Source: Lysinibacillus parviboronicapiens (GTDB lineage Bacteria > Bacillota > Bacilli > Bacillales_A > Planococcaceae). From it: 64,000 nucleotides of DNA. The DNA lies in assembly GCF_003049575.1 (NCBI RefSeq), contig NZ_PYWI01000009.1, forward strand, positions 62,001 to 126,000, in the 5' to 3' direction. The translations under genes and the position numbers were made by a program. The notes beneath the pieces are model-generated. The model saw only the letters and a program-made list of their open reading frames with translations, ran no database searches and was not told the DNA's origin. Shown piece by piece: positions 46,681-55,353 of the stretch. Each line of letters begins with the position of its first letter. The first letter of the stretch is position 1.

Positions 46681-46794
46681 TTAAGCTTTGTTTCCTTTAT
46701 TAATATGAATATTGTTGCTTACAGAAATATTTATGTGCAAAAATGTTGGTAAAATACAAGCAAGTAGCAAAAGTAAAGTGGTTTGTTTTTTCAT
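46681..46794 (-). CDS. Small exported peptide, 37 residues
   Basis: The frame MKKQTTLLLLLACILPTFLH followed by INISVSNNIHINKGNKA is a lysine head, a hydrophobic signal-like helix and a polar tail. AAAGGAGAG lies 3-8 nt before tandem ATGs (46797 and 46794). The layout fits a short secreted peptide such as a Phr-type signal precursor, but no Rap-type gene is nearby. A hairpin terminator follows at 46615. Confidence 0.5.
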   Translation of the reverse strand: MKKQTTLLLLLACILPTFLHINISVSNNIHINKGNKA

Positions 46795-46861
46795 CATTCT
46801 CTCCTTTACCGTATAAAATCATCTATATACTATACGAAAAGTAACTTGCTTATATGATGAT

Positions 46862-46896
46862 GACAAAGACCAACCTAGTGCCTTGAGGTCTTTGTC
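46862..46896. other. Hairpin after the MORN-AAA gene
   Basis: GACAAAGACC and GGTCTTTGTC form a perfect 10-bp stem over 15 nt. A T-run is weak on either side, so its terminator role is uncertain. Confidence 0.4.
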
Positions 46897-46939
46897 TTTA
46901 GCTTAACTAGATTTTAAAAAGTAGTCAGCTTCATCTTCT

Positions 46940-48628
46940 TTAAAATGTACGATCGAAAAGTTTTTCTGCTATAGCTTGAATCATATCTATTTCAGTAAAC
47001 TCCATCAGCTCTTGTCTTGTAATATGCTGCTGCAAGATTAAACGATTGGATTGGATGGTCACCAACTTCTCGAATAAGTTTCGTATATAACGGCCATTTG
47101 AGAAATTTGTAATGGTTGCAACTGGGATTTGATGTAACTGTGTTCTCATATGATCAGCAAAAGGTTCTCCATATCGGTAATCATTTTGCTGACATAGCAT
47201 AGCAAAAATGTCATATAACTCGTCTGTACTAAAATTATCAAATTGTACAAAATGATTAAAGCGCGATTTAAAGCCTGGATTGGCTTGTAAAAACTGCTCC
47301 ATTAGCTCTGTATACCCTGCCACAATGATGACTAAATCATCGCGTAAATCCTCCATTGCCTTTAACAAGCTATCAATAGCCTCTTTGCCAAATGCATCTT
47401 GTTTATCATTAATCAGCGAATAGGCCTCGTCTATAAAAAGTACGCCACCAGTCGCTTTTTTCACGACTTCTTGTACTTTCAACGCAGTTTGGCCAACATA
47501 CCCTGCTACTAGGCCAGCTCGGTCTGTTTCTACAAAATGTCCACTTGAAAGTACGCCCAGATGCTTATAGATTTGGCCAATTATACGAGCTACTGTCGTT
47601 TTCCCTGTCCCTGGGTTACCTGAAAATACAAGATAGTAGGTAATAGGGAAACTTGTTAAACCATGGTCCACACGTAAACTTTGAATTTTAATAAGATTGA
47701 TGAGATTATGTAATTCTTTTTTAGCATTCAGGAGTCCCACTAACCCATCTAACTGCGCCTGTAGCTTTTCAATCTCCCGTTCGACTTCAGGCGTAATTCG
47801 CAAACGTTCACCGTCAATAAATTCACCGCTGTAAATAATCTTACCTTCTTCATTGTAAAAATCGCCGCGTCCATGCTTGTCTCCATTTACCAACTCACCA
47901 ATATACTTAGCCTGCCCATTTGCATAATAGAGTGTACCTTTACCTGTCATCGCATCCTCTTTAAATTGCCCTTCTGCTTCAAGCACACCTTGCCGTGAAT
48001 AGACTTTTCCTTTACCGTGTTTTAGGTCCTCAAAAAAATACCCTTCATACTGTAATTTAGTAATACCCGTTGCCAGCTCCTCCGCAGTTGGCTTTTCCGG
48101 GGCATAATAAAGCCTTCCAGCTCCTTGCATATCGTTCCACATAAAATCCCCTTTGTACTGCAGAAAACCGCTTGGGTAATATTGTGTGCCCTTGCCCTTT
48201 TTCATGCCGTGCACAAAATCGCCTTCATATTGTGGTTGATGTAGCTGTAAATTTTGCATACGTAGCTCTTTAAATGGGGCAATGACGTCTTCTTCATAAT
48301 ATAAAGTGCCATAACCATCCATTAAATCATTACGAAATTGACCCTCGTAAAATATCTTGCCATCCTTATATAAAATGCCATTACCTTGTTTTTTATTTTG
48401 AATAAATTCACCCTGATAGATCATTTGACCCTTTAAATACATAATGCCGTTACCCTGCTTCATATGATTGACGAATTCACCCTCAAATAATAAGTCACCC
48501 TCTTGATCAAAAATTGTCCCCTTGCCATCATAAATGTCATGGCCGAAATCATTTTTCTTGACGCCACCGCGATACATGACGATTCCATTTGCATAAAAAA
48601 ATTCTTTTTCTTCATAATTATGTGTCAT
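46940..48628 (-). CDS. MORN-repeat/CbxX-SpoVK-type AAA+ ATPase fusion
   Basis: A 562-residue protein. Residues about 17-275 contain ten MORN-like repeats (FEGEFVNHMKQGNG, YQGEFIQNKKQGNG, YEGDFVHGMKKGKG and so on). A short coil follows, then a CbxX/CfxQ/SpoVK AAA+ domain: Walker A GNPGTGKTT, Walker B GGVLFIDEAY, sensor IIVAGYTELM, arginine finger NPGFKSRF and a helical lid to the end. MORN repeats bind membrane lipids or partner proteins; AAA+ proteins of this type remodel others. The gene stands alone with no obvious substrate gene beside it. All ATPase motifs are intact. Confidence 0.85.
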   Translation of the reverse strand: MTHNYEEKEFFYANGIVMYRGGVKKNDFGHDIYDGKGTIFDQEGDLLFEGEFVNHMKQGNGIMYLKGQMIYQGEFIQNKKQGNGILYKDGKIFYEGQFRNDLMDGYGTLYYEEDVIAPFKELRMQNLQLHQPQYEGDFVHGMKKGKGTQYYPSGFLQYKGDFMWNDMQGAGRLYYAPEKPTAEELATGITKLQYEGYFFEDLKHGKGKVYSRQGVLEAEGQFKEDAMTGKGTLYYANGQAKYIGELVNGDKHGRGDFYNEEGKIIYSGEFIDGERLRITPEVEREIEKLQAQLDGLVGLLNAKKELHNLINLIKIQSLRVDHGLTSFPITYYLVFSGNPGTGKTTVARIIGQIYKHLGVLSSGHFVETDRAGLVAGYVGQTALKVQEVVKKATGGVLFIDEAYSLINDKQDAFGKEAIDSLLKAMEDLRDDLVIIVAGYTELMEQFLQANPGFKSRFNHFVQFDNFSTDELYDIFAMLCQQNDYRYGEPFADHMRTQLHQIPVATITNFSNGRYIRNLFEKLVTIQSNRLILQQHITRQELMEFTEIDMIQAIAEKLFDRTF

Positions 48629-48721
48629 TTAATTGCCTTCCTTTATCATTTCAGTATATGCTCAATTATAGCGTGGAACAGCATACATAAGAGCGAATTT
48701 TTAGAATTTAAGGAGATCAAC

Positions 48722-49150
48722 ATGAAAAAAAGATACAAAATACTTTTCGTCACCCTACTAACCCTTATTATTCTCTATGTAGCAACAATGCTACTAACGA
48801 GAGATTCAACTTTTGATAAGGAAGTATTGGAACAACTCGATATAAAACAAATTGAAGAAATTGAAATCATTCGAGCCTCCGACGAAAAAACGATTAATAT
48901 AACTGATACAGCTATGATTAATCAAATTATGCAACATTTTAATGACCAACCACTCAGAAAAGTACGTTTTTCCAACTCTGACTTTGAAGAGGCTTATTGG
49001 CTAACATTACATGTTAATGACGAACGAGCAATTGGCATGCGCCTTGATGATGCAAAGCATTTATATATTTTTTTATATGAAGAAAACTATATGAAGGATT
49101 ACAAGCTATTAGAAGACATAGATTTGACATTTATCGAAGCATTGTTTTGA
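48722..49150 (+). CDS. Membrane-anchored hypothetical protein
   Basis: A 142-residue protein with one N-terminal helix (about 6-25) and an extracytoplasmic acidic domain of about 115 residues. No recognised family; the DEKTINITDTAMINQIMQHF text resembles small secreted domains that follow an anchor. The ATG at 48722 has AAGGAGATC 5-6 nt before it; the longer frame to 48503 overlaps the MORN gene and is rejected. It is divergent from the MORN-AAA gene. Confidence 0.65.
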   Translation: MKKRYKILFVTLLTLIILYVATMLLTRDSTFDKEVLEQLDIKQIEEIEIIRASDEKTINITDTAMINQIMQHFNDQPLRKVRFSNSDFEEAYWLTLHVNDERAIGMRLDDAKHLYIFLYEENYMKDYKLLEDIDLTFIEALF

Positions 49151-49163
49151 CAATAGACAGTGA

Positions 49164-49196
49164 AACCCGTGTACCAAATACACGGGTTCATCTTTT
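49164..49196 (+). terminator. Terminator of the membrane-anchored hypothetical gene
   Basis: AACCCGTGTA and TACACGGGTT pair over CCAAA; TTTT lies a few bases on. Confidence 0.7.
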
Positions 49197-50172
49197 ATAT
49201 ATAACGATAGTTTTGTTGCATAGATTGAATGATGCCAATCATTTCTTCTCTTAATTCAAGTGGCTCTAACACCTCTATATTCGCACCTTGGCTCAGTAAC
49301 CACATTTTAATACCACGTCCAAAAACTTCTGCTTCAAATAAGCATTGTCCTTCTTTATGTGACAACATTTTAGCCGTAGGTAATCGATCTAATACTGCTT
49401 GTGGTGATACACCTTTAAATATAAATTTCATATGCATAAGCTCACCAGCATGCATGAACTGAATGCGTTTGCGAAACTCGCCTTCCTGGAAACGCTCAGA
49501 ATAGGGTATTTGGAATTTCTTGTCAAGTTCGAGGAAATGTTGAATACAATCAATGCGGTATACAATCGGCAAATCCTTCTCATGCTTACTATCATAAGCA
49601 ATTAGATAAAAATAATATTCCGAGAAAATAACGCCAAGGGGCTTCAAGATTTTTTCAGCAGGAATTGACTCGCCTTCTCGCAAATAGTCAATTTTAATCA
49701 ACTTCTTCTTTTGAATCGCCTCTGAAATAGCCCAAATTAAATGTAATAAGGACTTTTTATGATTTAAATCCACGTACAAGTGTTTTTCATTTAAAATAAT
49801 ATTATGAATAAACTCCTGTTTATCTGCAGCTACAATCGAAATAAGTTTATCTATAATGTCACTCATTTCCGTTTTTAGTAATGCTCTCGATTCGATTAAT
49901 ATTTTAACAATCGCTAACACTTGCTCTTTCGACAATATTTTCTTTCCAGTATTCGTTAACTTGTATACATTTTCTGTCCGCACATATGCTAAATGGCAAT
50001 CTAATTTAGCTTGTTCAATATACGCTCTGATTTGATCTAAATCACGTTGTATGGTTTTTTCACCAACATTATGTGTAAATGCTTCTTGCTTTTTGTTTAT
50101 TCCTTGACCATCCATCAGTCTGTCAAACATTGAAATGACACGATAGCCCTTATTTTGTTGTGAATCCACCAT
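49195..50172 (-). CDS. WYL-domain transcriptional regulator
   Basis: A 325-residue protein: N-terminal winged helix (NVGEKTIQRDLDQIRAYIEQ), a helical middle part, a WYL domain (about 160-235, IKIDYLREGESIPAEKILKP and VYRIDCIQHF) and a C-terminal WCX-like extension. Such regulators sense ligands or nucleic acid; the target is not evident. The ATG at 50172 is chosen; upstream sequence GAGTGGG is a fair ribosome site. A longer frame to 50211 lacks one. Confidence 0.8.
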   Translation of the reverse strand: MVDSQQNKGYRVISMFDRLMDGQGINKKQEAFTHNVGEKTIQRDLDQIRAYIEQAKLDCHLAYVRTENVYKLTNTGKKILSKEQVLAIVKILIESRALLKTEMSDIIDKLISIVAADKQEFIHNIILNEKHLYVDLNHKKSLLHLIWAISEAIQKKKLIKIDYLREGESIPAEKILKPLGVIFSEYYFYLIAYDSKHEKDLPIVYRIDCIQHFLELDKKFQIPYSERFQEGEFRKRIQFMHAGELMHMKFIFKGVSPQAVLDRLPTAKMLSHKEGQCLFEAEVFGRGIKMWLLSQGANIEVLEPLELREEMIGIIQSMQQNYRYI

Positions 50173-50351
50173 ATATCCCACTCTTTCTCCATAGTTACTC
50201 TTATTATACAAAACGAGATGGACATCATTAGTCCTTTTAACTATGAAATTCCTATATTTTTGGTATAATTGGTACTATACTAATTTCACAACAATACATC
50301 ATGAAACAGACTGAACATACCACTTTTTTGTCATAAATAACAATATTACTA

Positions 50352-50385
50352 CAAAAAAAGACTTCAATCAATTTGACTGAAGCCT
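50352..50385 (-). terminator. Terminator of the GNAT-NDT-YbjQ operon
   Basis: AGACTTCA and TGAAGCCT pair over ATCAATTTGAC; seven A on the left give the T-run for leftward transcripts. Confidence 0.75.
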
Positions 50386-50396
50386 AAAAGAATAAG

Positions 50397-50714
50397 TTAG
50401 CTCTTTAATTTTACAGCTGTACCGTATGCTAATACTTCGGAAGTACCATCCATGACAGACGATGTGGAAAATCTTACACCGACAATGGCATTGGCTCCTA
50501 ATCGTTTGGCTTCTTCTACCATTGCCGCGCTAGCAATTTCTCGGGAGCGAGCGAGCATTTCTGCATACTCCTTTACCTCTCCACCTACAATATTACGGAG
50601 CCCTGCCATCATATCACGACCCAAGTTTCTAGATTGCACTGAGTTGCCCTTCACTAAACCTAGTGTTTCATCAATGTCTTTGCCAATAATTACATCCGTT
50701 GTAGACATTAACAT
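50397..50714 (-). CDS. YbjQ family (UPF0145) protein
   Basis: A 105-residue protein of the YbjQ/UPF0145 family: LGLVKGNSVQSRNLGRDMMA, then GANAIVGVRFSTSSV and a final LAYGTAVKL strand. Members form pentameric rings; function is unknown, although metal binding has been suggested. GGGGGAA lies before the ATG. Last gene of an operon with the deoxyribosyltransferase and the GNAT gene. Confidence 0.85.
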   Translation of the reverse strand: MLMSTTDVIIGKDIDETLGLVKGNSVQSRNLGRDMMAGLRNIVGGEVKEYAEMLARSREIASAAMVEEAKRLGANAIVGVRFSTSSVMDGTSEVLAYGTAVKLKS

Positions 50715-50726
50715 ACGCGATTCCCC

Positions 50727-51206
50727 CTATAAGTTCAATTTACGAATTGCTTTAACAGCATCTTCAATAGAAGAAGCAATCGTACCATTGCGCTTAATCA
50801 AGCCTATTACAAATAAATTACGGTAGACAAACTGGTTTTCGGTGCCATCTCGAACTAGTGCTTCAATTTTCATCATATTTTCTCGCCCTTGCTGACGAAC
50901 ATCCGTAAATACACCAATAATTGGACGATTAAGCATAGAAAAAGCACCAATTTCAGCTGCTACCCCTGAATCTATTTCTACACCGTCTAGTACTGCAACT
51001 AATACATCACTACTTTGCAGCATCGCTAAATCCGCCTCTGCAATCGCCAAACTATCTGCATATGCTGTTTTATCATTTATGGCATCATTCTCCTGTGGTA
51101 CGTATAACTCAATGCCTGCTACAGCCTGTCTTATCGCTGCCGCTAGCTGTTCGTTGACTATACGATCTCCTAAAGAAAATAAGCCATTTGCTAAATAAGC
51201 CTTCAT
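50727..51206 (-). CDS. Nucleoside 2-deoxyribosyltransferase
   Basis: A 159-residue protein with the NDT pattern: AYLANGLFSLGDR N-terminus, the catalytic loop VEIDSGVAAEIGAFS (Glu) and IIGVFTDVRQ. These enzymes transfer deoxyribose between bases for nucleotide salvage, or hydrolyse modified nucleotides. It is 12 bp upstream of the YbjQ gene and 12 bp after the GNAT gene in one operon. Confidence 0.85.
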   Translation of the reverse strand: MKAYLANGLFSLGDRIVNEQLAAAIRQAVAGIELYVPQENDAINDKTAYADSLAIAEADLAMLQSSDVLVAVLDGVEIDSGVAAEIGAFSMLNRPIIGVFTDVRQQGRENMMKIEALVRDGTENQFVYRNLFVIGLIKRNGTIASSIEDAVKAIRKLNL

Positions 51207-51218
51207 GTTATTAACTCC

Positions 51219-51652
51219 TTACACCAATGTTTTTTCGAAAATTATTTTATGTCGACCCTTGTCGTCGACAAATGTAGAAACGATGTCAAAATCATGCTTA
51301 ATATTTGTCATTAGCATAGCTTTTCGCTCATTTCTACCATATGTACGTACTTTGTTAAAGCCAAGTGCCTGTATATGTTCATGCTGCTGTTTCATTAACT
51401 GACTTGCAATTCCTTGCCCTCGTTTTTTTTCATGAACACCACCTAACCAGCTATAAAAAACACCATCAGGATGTGTATACCCTATTTTAAAACCTAATAC
51501 TTCCTCGTTCTCTATAGCAAATATACAAATGAGACCATCTTTACTTTCAAGTTTTTCCATGGCAGATTTGCATCATCAAATACTAGTGCATGAATTTTTT
51601 GCAATTGGTTCAGCAAAGTATATGGTACACCCTCGATTGTCACGAAATGCAT
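51219..51652 (-). pseudogene. GNAT-family acetyltransferase, frameshifted
   Basis: The ATG at 51652, with GGGGGAGGAT 5 nt before it, begins MHFVTIEGVPYTLLNQLQKI and HALVFDDANL, a typical GNAT N-terminal half. The sense then moves to another frame at about 51558 and continues MEKLESKDGLICIFA, KIGYTHPDG and the acetyl-CoA loop KKRGQGIASQLM (R-x-x-G-x-G/A). The break (AATCTGCCATGGAA) fits one lost base or two gained. Translated from 51560 alone the protein would lack its first 30 residues. First gene of the three-gene operon. Confidence 0.7.
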
Positions 51653-52537
51653 TTTTATCCTCCCCCATCTATATAATTCTTCATTATAACAAAAAGGGTG
51701 AGCTTCGTGGTGGGTGAGCTAGGGCTATATGGCGCAACACGACTCCCAAAGAAAAGTGGCACATTATTAGCGCGTAAGTAATGCGGTAAGTGGTGAAAGT
51801 CCCGAGGATTATCATAGTGAATATAGCCATCATTGACTGGGAGTACTTTCCTCGCACTAACAATTTTAGACGATGTTCAATGATTGAAGTCTAACTGTAT
51901 TGGATCTAGTCCCAAAAAACGACCACGTCGAAAGCTTCATCCCTTTCCAATGTTTTCTATCTCCAGGCACCCATGCCATTAACCCTCTGGAATAATTTTT
52001 AAAGGCCATGTCCAAAGTTCTTACCCAATAGAAAGCGAGATAATCTATAGCCAGTTTGCAATAGTAGGACCAGAAAAGAGGAATCTATCAACAGAGCTAC
52101 ACTTTCTCCAATAGCTTCTCTGCGGAGGCCTGTTCGTTAATTTACTTTTGCTCTTAAATCGGAGTGCTTGGTCCCAAACGTCATTTAGAAAAGTCCGCGA
52201 TTCAAATGCAATGTCTTCCTTCTATTAATGAAACAAGCATACCGCTTTATTATGTAAATAATCGCTTTAAGTAACACTAAAAGTTTATCTTCATTCATCT
52301 GTGCTAAACAGCATGCGTAAGTCAGAGCAACATAGGCTAAATACAGCACACTACTAGGGTATGCTGTGCACAGAAAACAAAGTGCTACATTGCCAACCAC
52401 GTCAGTGGCACACACTTGAGAAATCAAAGAGTGTTAAATTAATGACTCTCTTGATGTCCAAGATTTTGATAATTGCGCTGAGGCGCTATTGTTAGCAATA
52501 GAAGAAAATAGACCGTATAAGTTTTGGAAGGTTTTCA
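51653..52537. other. 885-bp stretch of decayed coding sequence
   Basis: On the minus strand at about 51680-51855 a stop-free frame reads GYIHYDNPRDFHHLPHYLRA and on for some 55 codons, without a start. At about 51995-52110 a plus-strand frame reads SEIIYSQFAIVGPEKRNLST. A minus-strand frame at 52185-52427 (about 80 codons) has no ribosome site. I do not recognise any of these; together they look like broken genes. Confidence 0.4.
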
Positions 52538-53086
52538 TTAACCATACAACATAGCTGGTTCACGTACACCTTGTAAATAGTCTGCAAGCTTGCCAACAAA
52601 CACTTGCTCTAAATAAGGCAATTGTGCGATGCAGTGAGGGGTCATTAACGCTGGATTTTGATACACCTTTAAGCCCCCAGCTTTTAAAAGCATTGCCACA
52701 AATTGCGAGCAAAAATAGGCACGTTCTCTTCGTACTTCCTTTTGCACCATAACACCAAATAACCCGATAAAATTGTATTTATATCGATCTCGATTCCAAT
52801 ACATATATTGGACGATTTTCATCATTTCTAAATACTGATAATGCGATACCTTACAGCGATAAATAACACAGTCAGCAGCTTCGAATAGCCCTGATTCTGC
52901 ATCCTCGCGTAAAAATCCACCGCTTAATGGGTTATTTAGTTGTCTTCGCCCAAAGCTATACATTTCAAAAAGGCCATCATCAAATGCAACAGATGCATGA
53001 TTCATCTCTTTTCCCGTATACATGCCAATAGCTTTAGACAATAATGTGCCTGTTTTTGTTAACACTATGTAAATGGTATATGCCAT
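52538..53086 (-). CDS. YiiX/NlpC-P60-like (permuted papain-fold) hypothetical protein
   Basis: A 182-residue protein. MNHASVAFDDGLFEMYSFGR carries the His motif and YFCSQFVAMLLKAGG the Cys motif in the order of the permuted YiiX/NlpC group. These are lipid- or peptidoglycan-related cysteine hydrolases; no signal peptide is seen here. The ATG at 53086 follows AGGTG; an earlier one at 53122 lies upstream of that site. Confidence 0.65.
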   Translation of the reverse strand: MAYTIYIVLTKTGTLLSKAIGMYTGKEMNHASVAFDDGLFEMYSFGRRQLNNPLSGGFLREDAESGLFEAADCVIYRCKVSHYQYLEMMKIVQYMYWNRDRYKYNFIGLFGVMVQKEVRRERAYFCSQFVAMLLKAGGLKVYQNPALMTPHCIAQLPYLEQVFVGKLADYLQGVREPAMLYG

Positions 53087-53487
53087 ATTTTCACCTACTT
53101 CAATATTCTCAGCTATTACCAATACGTATTAGCTCTTCATTTGGTTTCGTATTTTCTATTATTTCTAGCATACAATTTAATTCTTAATTTTTCCCTTTCT
53201 AGTACCTTAAGATTTCCTTAAGAATTTACTTCATTTAATTGTCTTTAGTAAATGATAGATTTAGATGTTGGTAATGTTTAACAACGCCTATATTTTCACT
53301 ACCTTTATTTATATGTCTTTAATTGTATTGTTATGTGGTGATTTTGAGGGTACTCACACCTTTTTTCTAGGATGCTTGAAAACTTGATAACAATTTATAA
53401 AAATTATGTGCAATAGAAAAAGGCAAGTCACTCATTATTTTTGAATGAGTGACTTATAAACATATGCTACGCTGTTCTATTTCATCT
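53087..53487. other. Intergenic stretch with a terminator
   Basis: No gene seen. The hairpin at 53425-53455 (AAGTCACTCATT/AATGAGTGACTT) probably ends the serine hydrolase gene, which runs leftward. Confidence 0.45.
53425..53455 (-). terminator. Terminator of the serine hydrolase gene
   Basis: 12-bp perfect stem AAGTCACTCATT/AATGAGTGACTT; a T-run (CCTTTTTC) lies on the left strand. The stem is almost identical to that at 18333. Confidence 0.65.
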
Positions 53488-54981
53488 TTAAATCTTTTTT
53501 TTAGTAACAATAAGCAATAAGCCAAACAGATAATACATAACACTTGTCACTATGACACTATAAAATAATACCGAGATGGAAGATGGTCCCCATACTTTAA
53601 TAAATCCCCAAGGTAATCCCTCAAGTAAAATTTTGGGGAACAGTATCATCAGTGTCAAAATGGCAGCTACTATCACCGAATGTATGAAGAGTAGCAATAT
53701 CCTCTTTGTGTTGAAAGATACTCTCATGCGTTGTTTTCGATATAACTTCCTCACAATTAGTAGCGAAAAAATGCTGAAAAATGCACCCAGAACGAATAGT
53801 GTCATACAGACGATGGTCACAATTTTATCCAACTTTTGATAGTTATCGGCATGATTATTGTTAACATTTTTTCCTTCCCATAAATCCATTACGCCCTGTC
53901 CTATAGCTGTTGTATAGCTCGTGTTCATATTGGACAAGATGGCTACTCCTAATTGTTCATCAGGTTGCATGATGAAATACGAGGTAAATGTCGGATTTTC
54001 CCCTGCATGGAGTATATATTGTTTTTCGTCTTTTTCCATAACTCCCCAACCACTTGCATAGTATGTATCTTTATCGAATGGCTCTACGGATTGATCGGGA
54101 ATATGTGATGCTTGAATGATTTTTTTTCCGATAGGGTAAATCTGGCTGATTCCTAACTGTAAGTTCAACCATTTTGCGATATCATTCGTATTGCTGACAA
54201 TATACCCAGCCGGGACATTTCCCCGATAAATGGGTGGGCTGTACTTTTGTTCTCGCATCAATCCTATTTTATAACCAGTTGCTAGCTCAGCTGAATGAAC
54301 TTGTTGAAGCCCAACAAATGTATCATTCATATTGACTGGCTCAAGAATCTGCTGTTTTATATACATTTCATAGGGCTGTTTTGTTATTTTCTCGATAACA
54401 AGACCCAATACATCGTAATTAATTGTTGCGTATTCAAATGAACTGCCAGGTATACGATTTAAGTGTTGATTTAGTAATGTTTTCACAGTCAATTCTATGG
54501 CGTTATCCGCTTCACTTTCAGGGATATGAACTATGGTGTTAGATGCTATCCCACTCGTATGATAAAGTAACTGATTTATAGTAACCGTCTGCACTTGTCC
54601 ATTATAAGTTAGCTCTAACCAGGGGATATACTTTCGGACATCGTCAGTTCGTTCTAACAAGCCTTCCTTTTCCAATTGCAGAATTGCTAGCCCTGTAAAT
54701 GCTTTCGTCGTGGAGCCTATTTCAAATAATGTTTGAGCAGTTACAGGTATTTTATCCTCAACATTAGCATATCCGAAGCCTTTTTGATAGACCGTCTCTC
54801 CCTTCTCTACAATAACTAACGATAACCCTGGAATTTTACTTATTGCTCTTTGCGCTTCAACGAAATGTTCAATCTTTTGAATTTTTTCTGTAGCGTCTGC
54901 TTTTGCTATTTGTGGCATTAATCCATTAAGTGCAAAAATCATAGCAATTATACATATGTACATTTTTAATGATGGTTTCAT
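53488..54981 (-). CDS. Class C beta-lactamase-like serine hydrolase with membrane tail
   Basis: A 497-residue exported protein: signal peptide (about 1-28), a beta-lactamase/PBP-like domain with GSTTKAF (S-x-x-K, Ser about 90), YATINYDVLG (Tyr site) and LHAGENPTF (H-x-G), then four hydrophobic helices (about 390-490) at the C-terminus. This layout occurs in membrane-bound esterases or D-aminopeptidase-like proteins; the substrate is unknown. Single-gene unit with a following terminator. Confidence 0.8.
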   Translation of the reverse strand: MKPSLKMYICIIAMIFALNGLMPQIAKADATEKIQKIEHFVEAQRAISKIPGLSLVIVEKGETVYQKGFGYANVEDKIPVTAQTLFEIGSTTKAFTGLAILQLEKEGLLERTDDVRKYIPWLELTYNGQVQTVTINQLLYHTSGIASNTIVHIPESEADNAIELTVKTLLNQHLNRIPGSSFEYATINYDVLGLVIEKITKQPYEMYIKQQILEPVNMNDTFVGLQQVHSAELATGYKIGLMREQKYSPPIYRGNVPAGYIVSNTNDIAKWLNLQLGISQIYPIGKKIIQASHIPDQSVEPFDKDTYYASGWGVMEKDEKQYILHAGENPTFTSYFIMQPDEQLGVAILSNMNTSYTTAIGQGVMDLWEGKNVNNNHADNYQKLDKIVTIVCMTLFVLGAFFSIFSLLIVRKLYRKQRMRVSFNTKRILLLFIHSVIVAAILTLMILFPKILLEGLPWGFIKVWGPSSISVLFYSVIVTSVMYYLFGLLLIVTKKKI

Positions 54982-55353
54982 TTTTAGTATCTCCTTTGGT
55001 TTTACATATTTTGCCTAAGTCCTGCTAGTGACATAACTCATAACATCGTTAAATATAACAAGCAAATCTTGCTGAAACCATCGTTTTACATGACCAAAAA
55101 CGATACAATATGACATTTTTGTAACATAACATTGATCAGTATTTAATGGGTATCAACAATTGAATTTAAAATCATGTTTAAAAGAATAAAAGCCATTTTT
55201 AAACATCCTCGGAGCTTTTTTACAGTAAAACACAAACAGACAAGAACTCACTCGCATTTTACTAACGAAACCCATACATAGTGTCCTAAACGGCAAAAAG
55301 CCGCTCATTCATGAGCGACTTGTTATAAAAATACTTGAAACGTTATTCACTTC
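54982..55353. other. Intergenic stretch with one terminator
   Basis: The hairpin at 55295-55321 ends the ATPase gene. No gene seen. Confidence 0.45.
55295..55321 (-). terminator. Terminator of the P-type ATPase gene
   Basis: AAGCCGCTCAT and ATGAGCGACTT form a near-perfect stem with a TTTTT run for leftward transcripts. Confidence 0.75.

Noticed and set aside
52185-52427. 80-codon minus-strand frame
   Set aside because: No ribosome site and no recognised product; it lies in a decayed zone.
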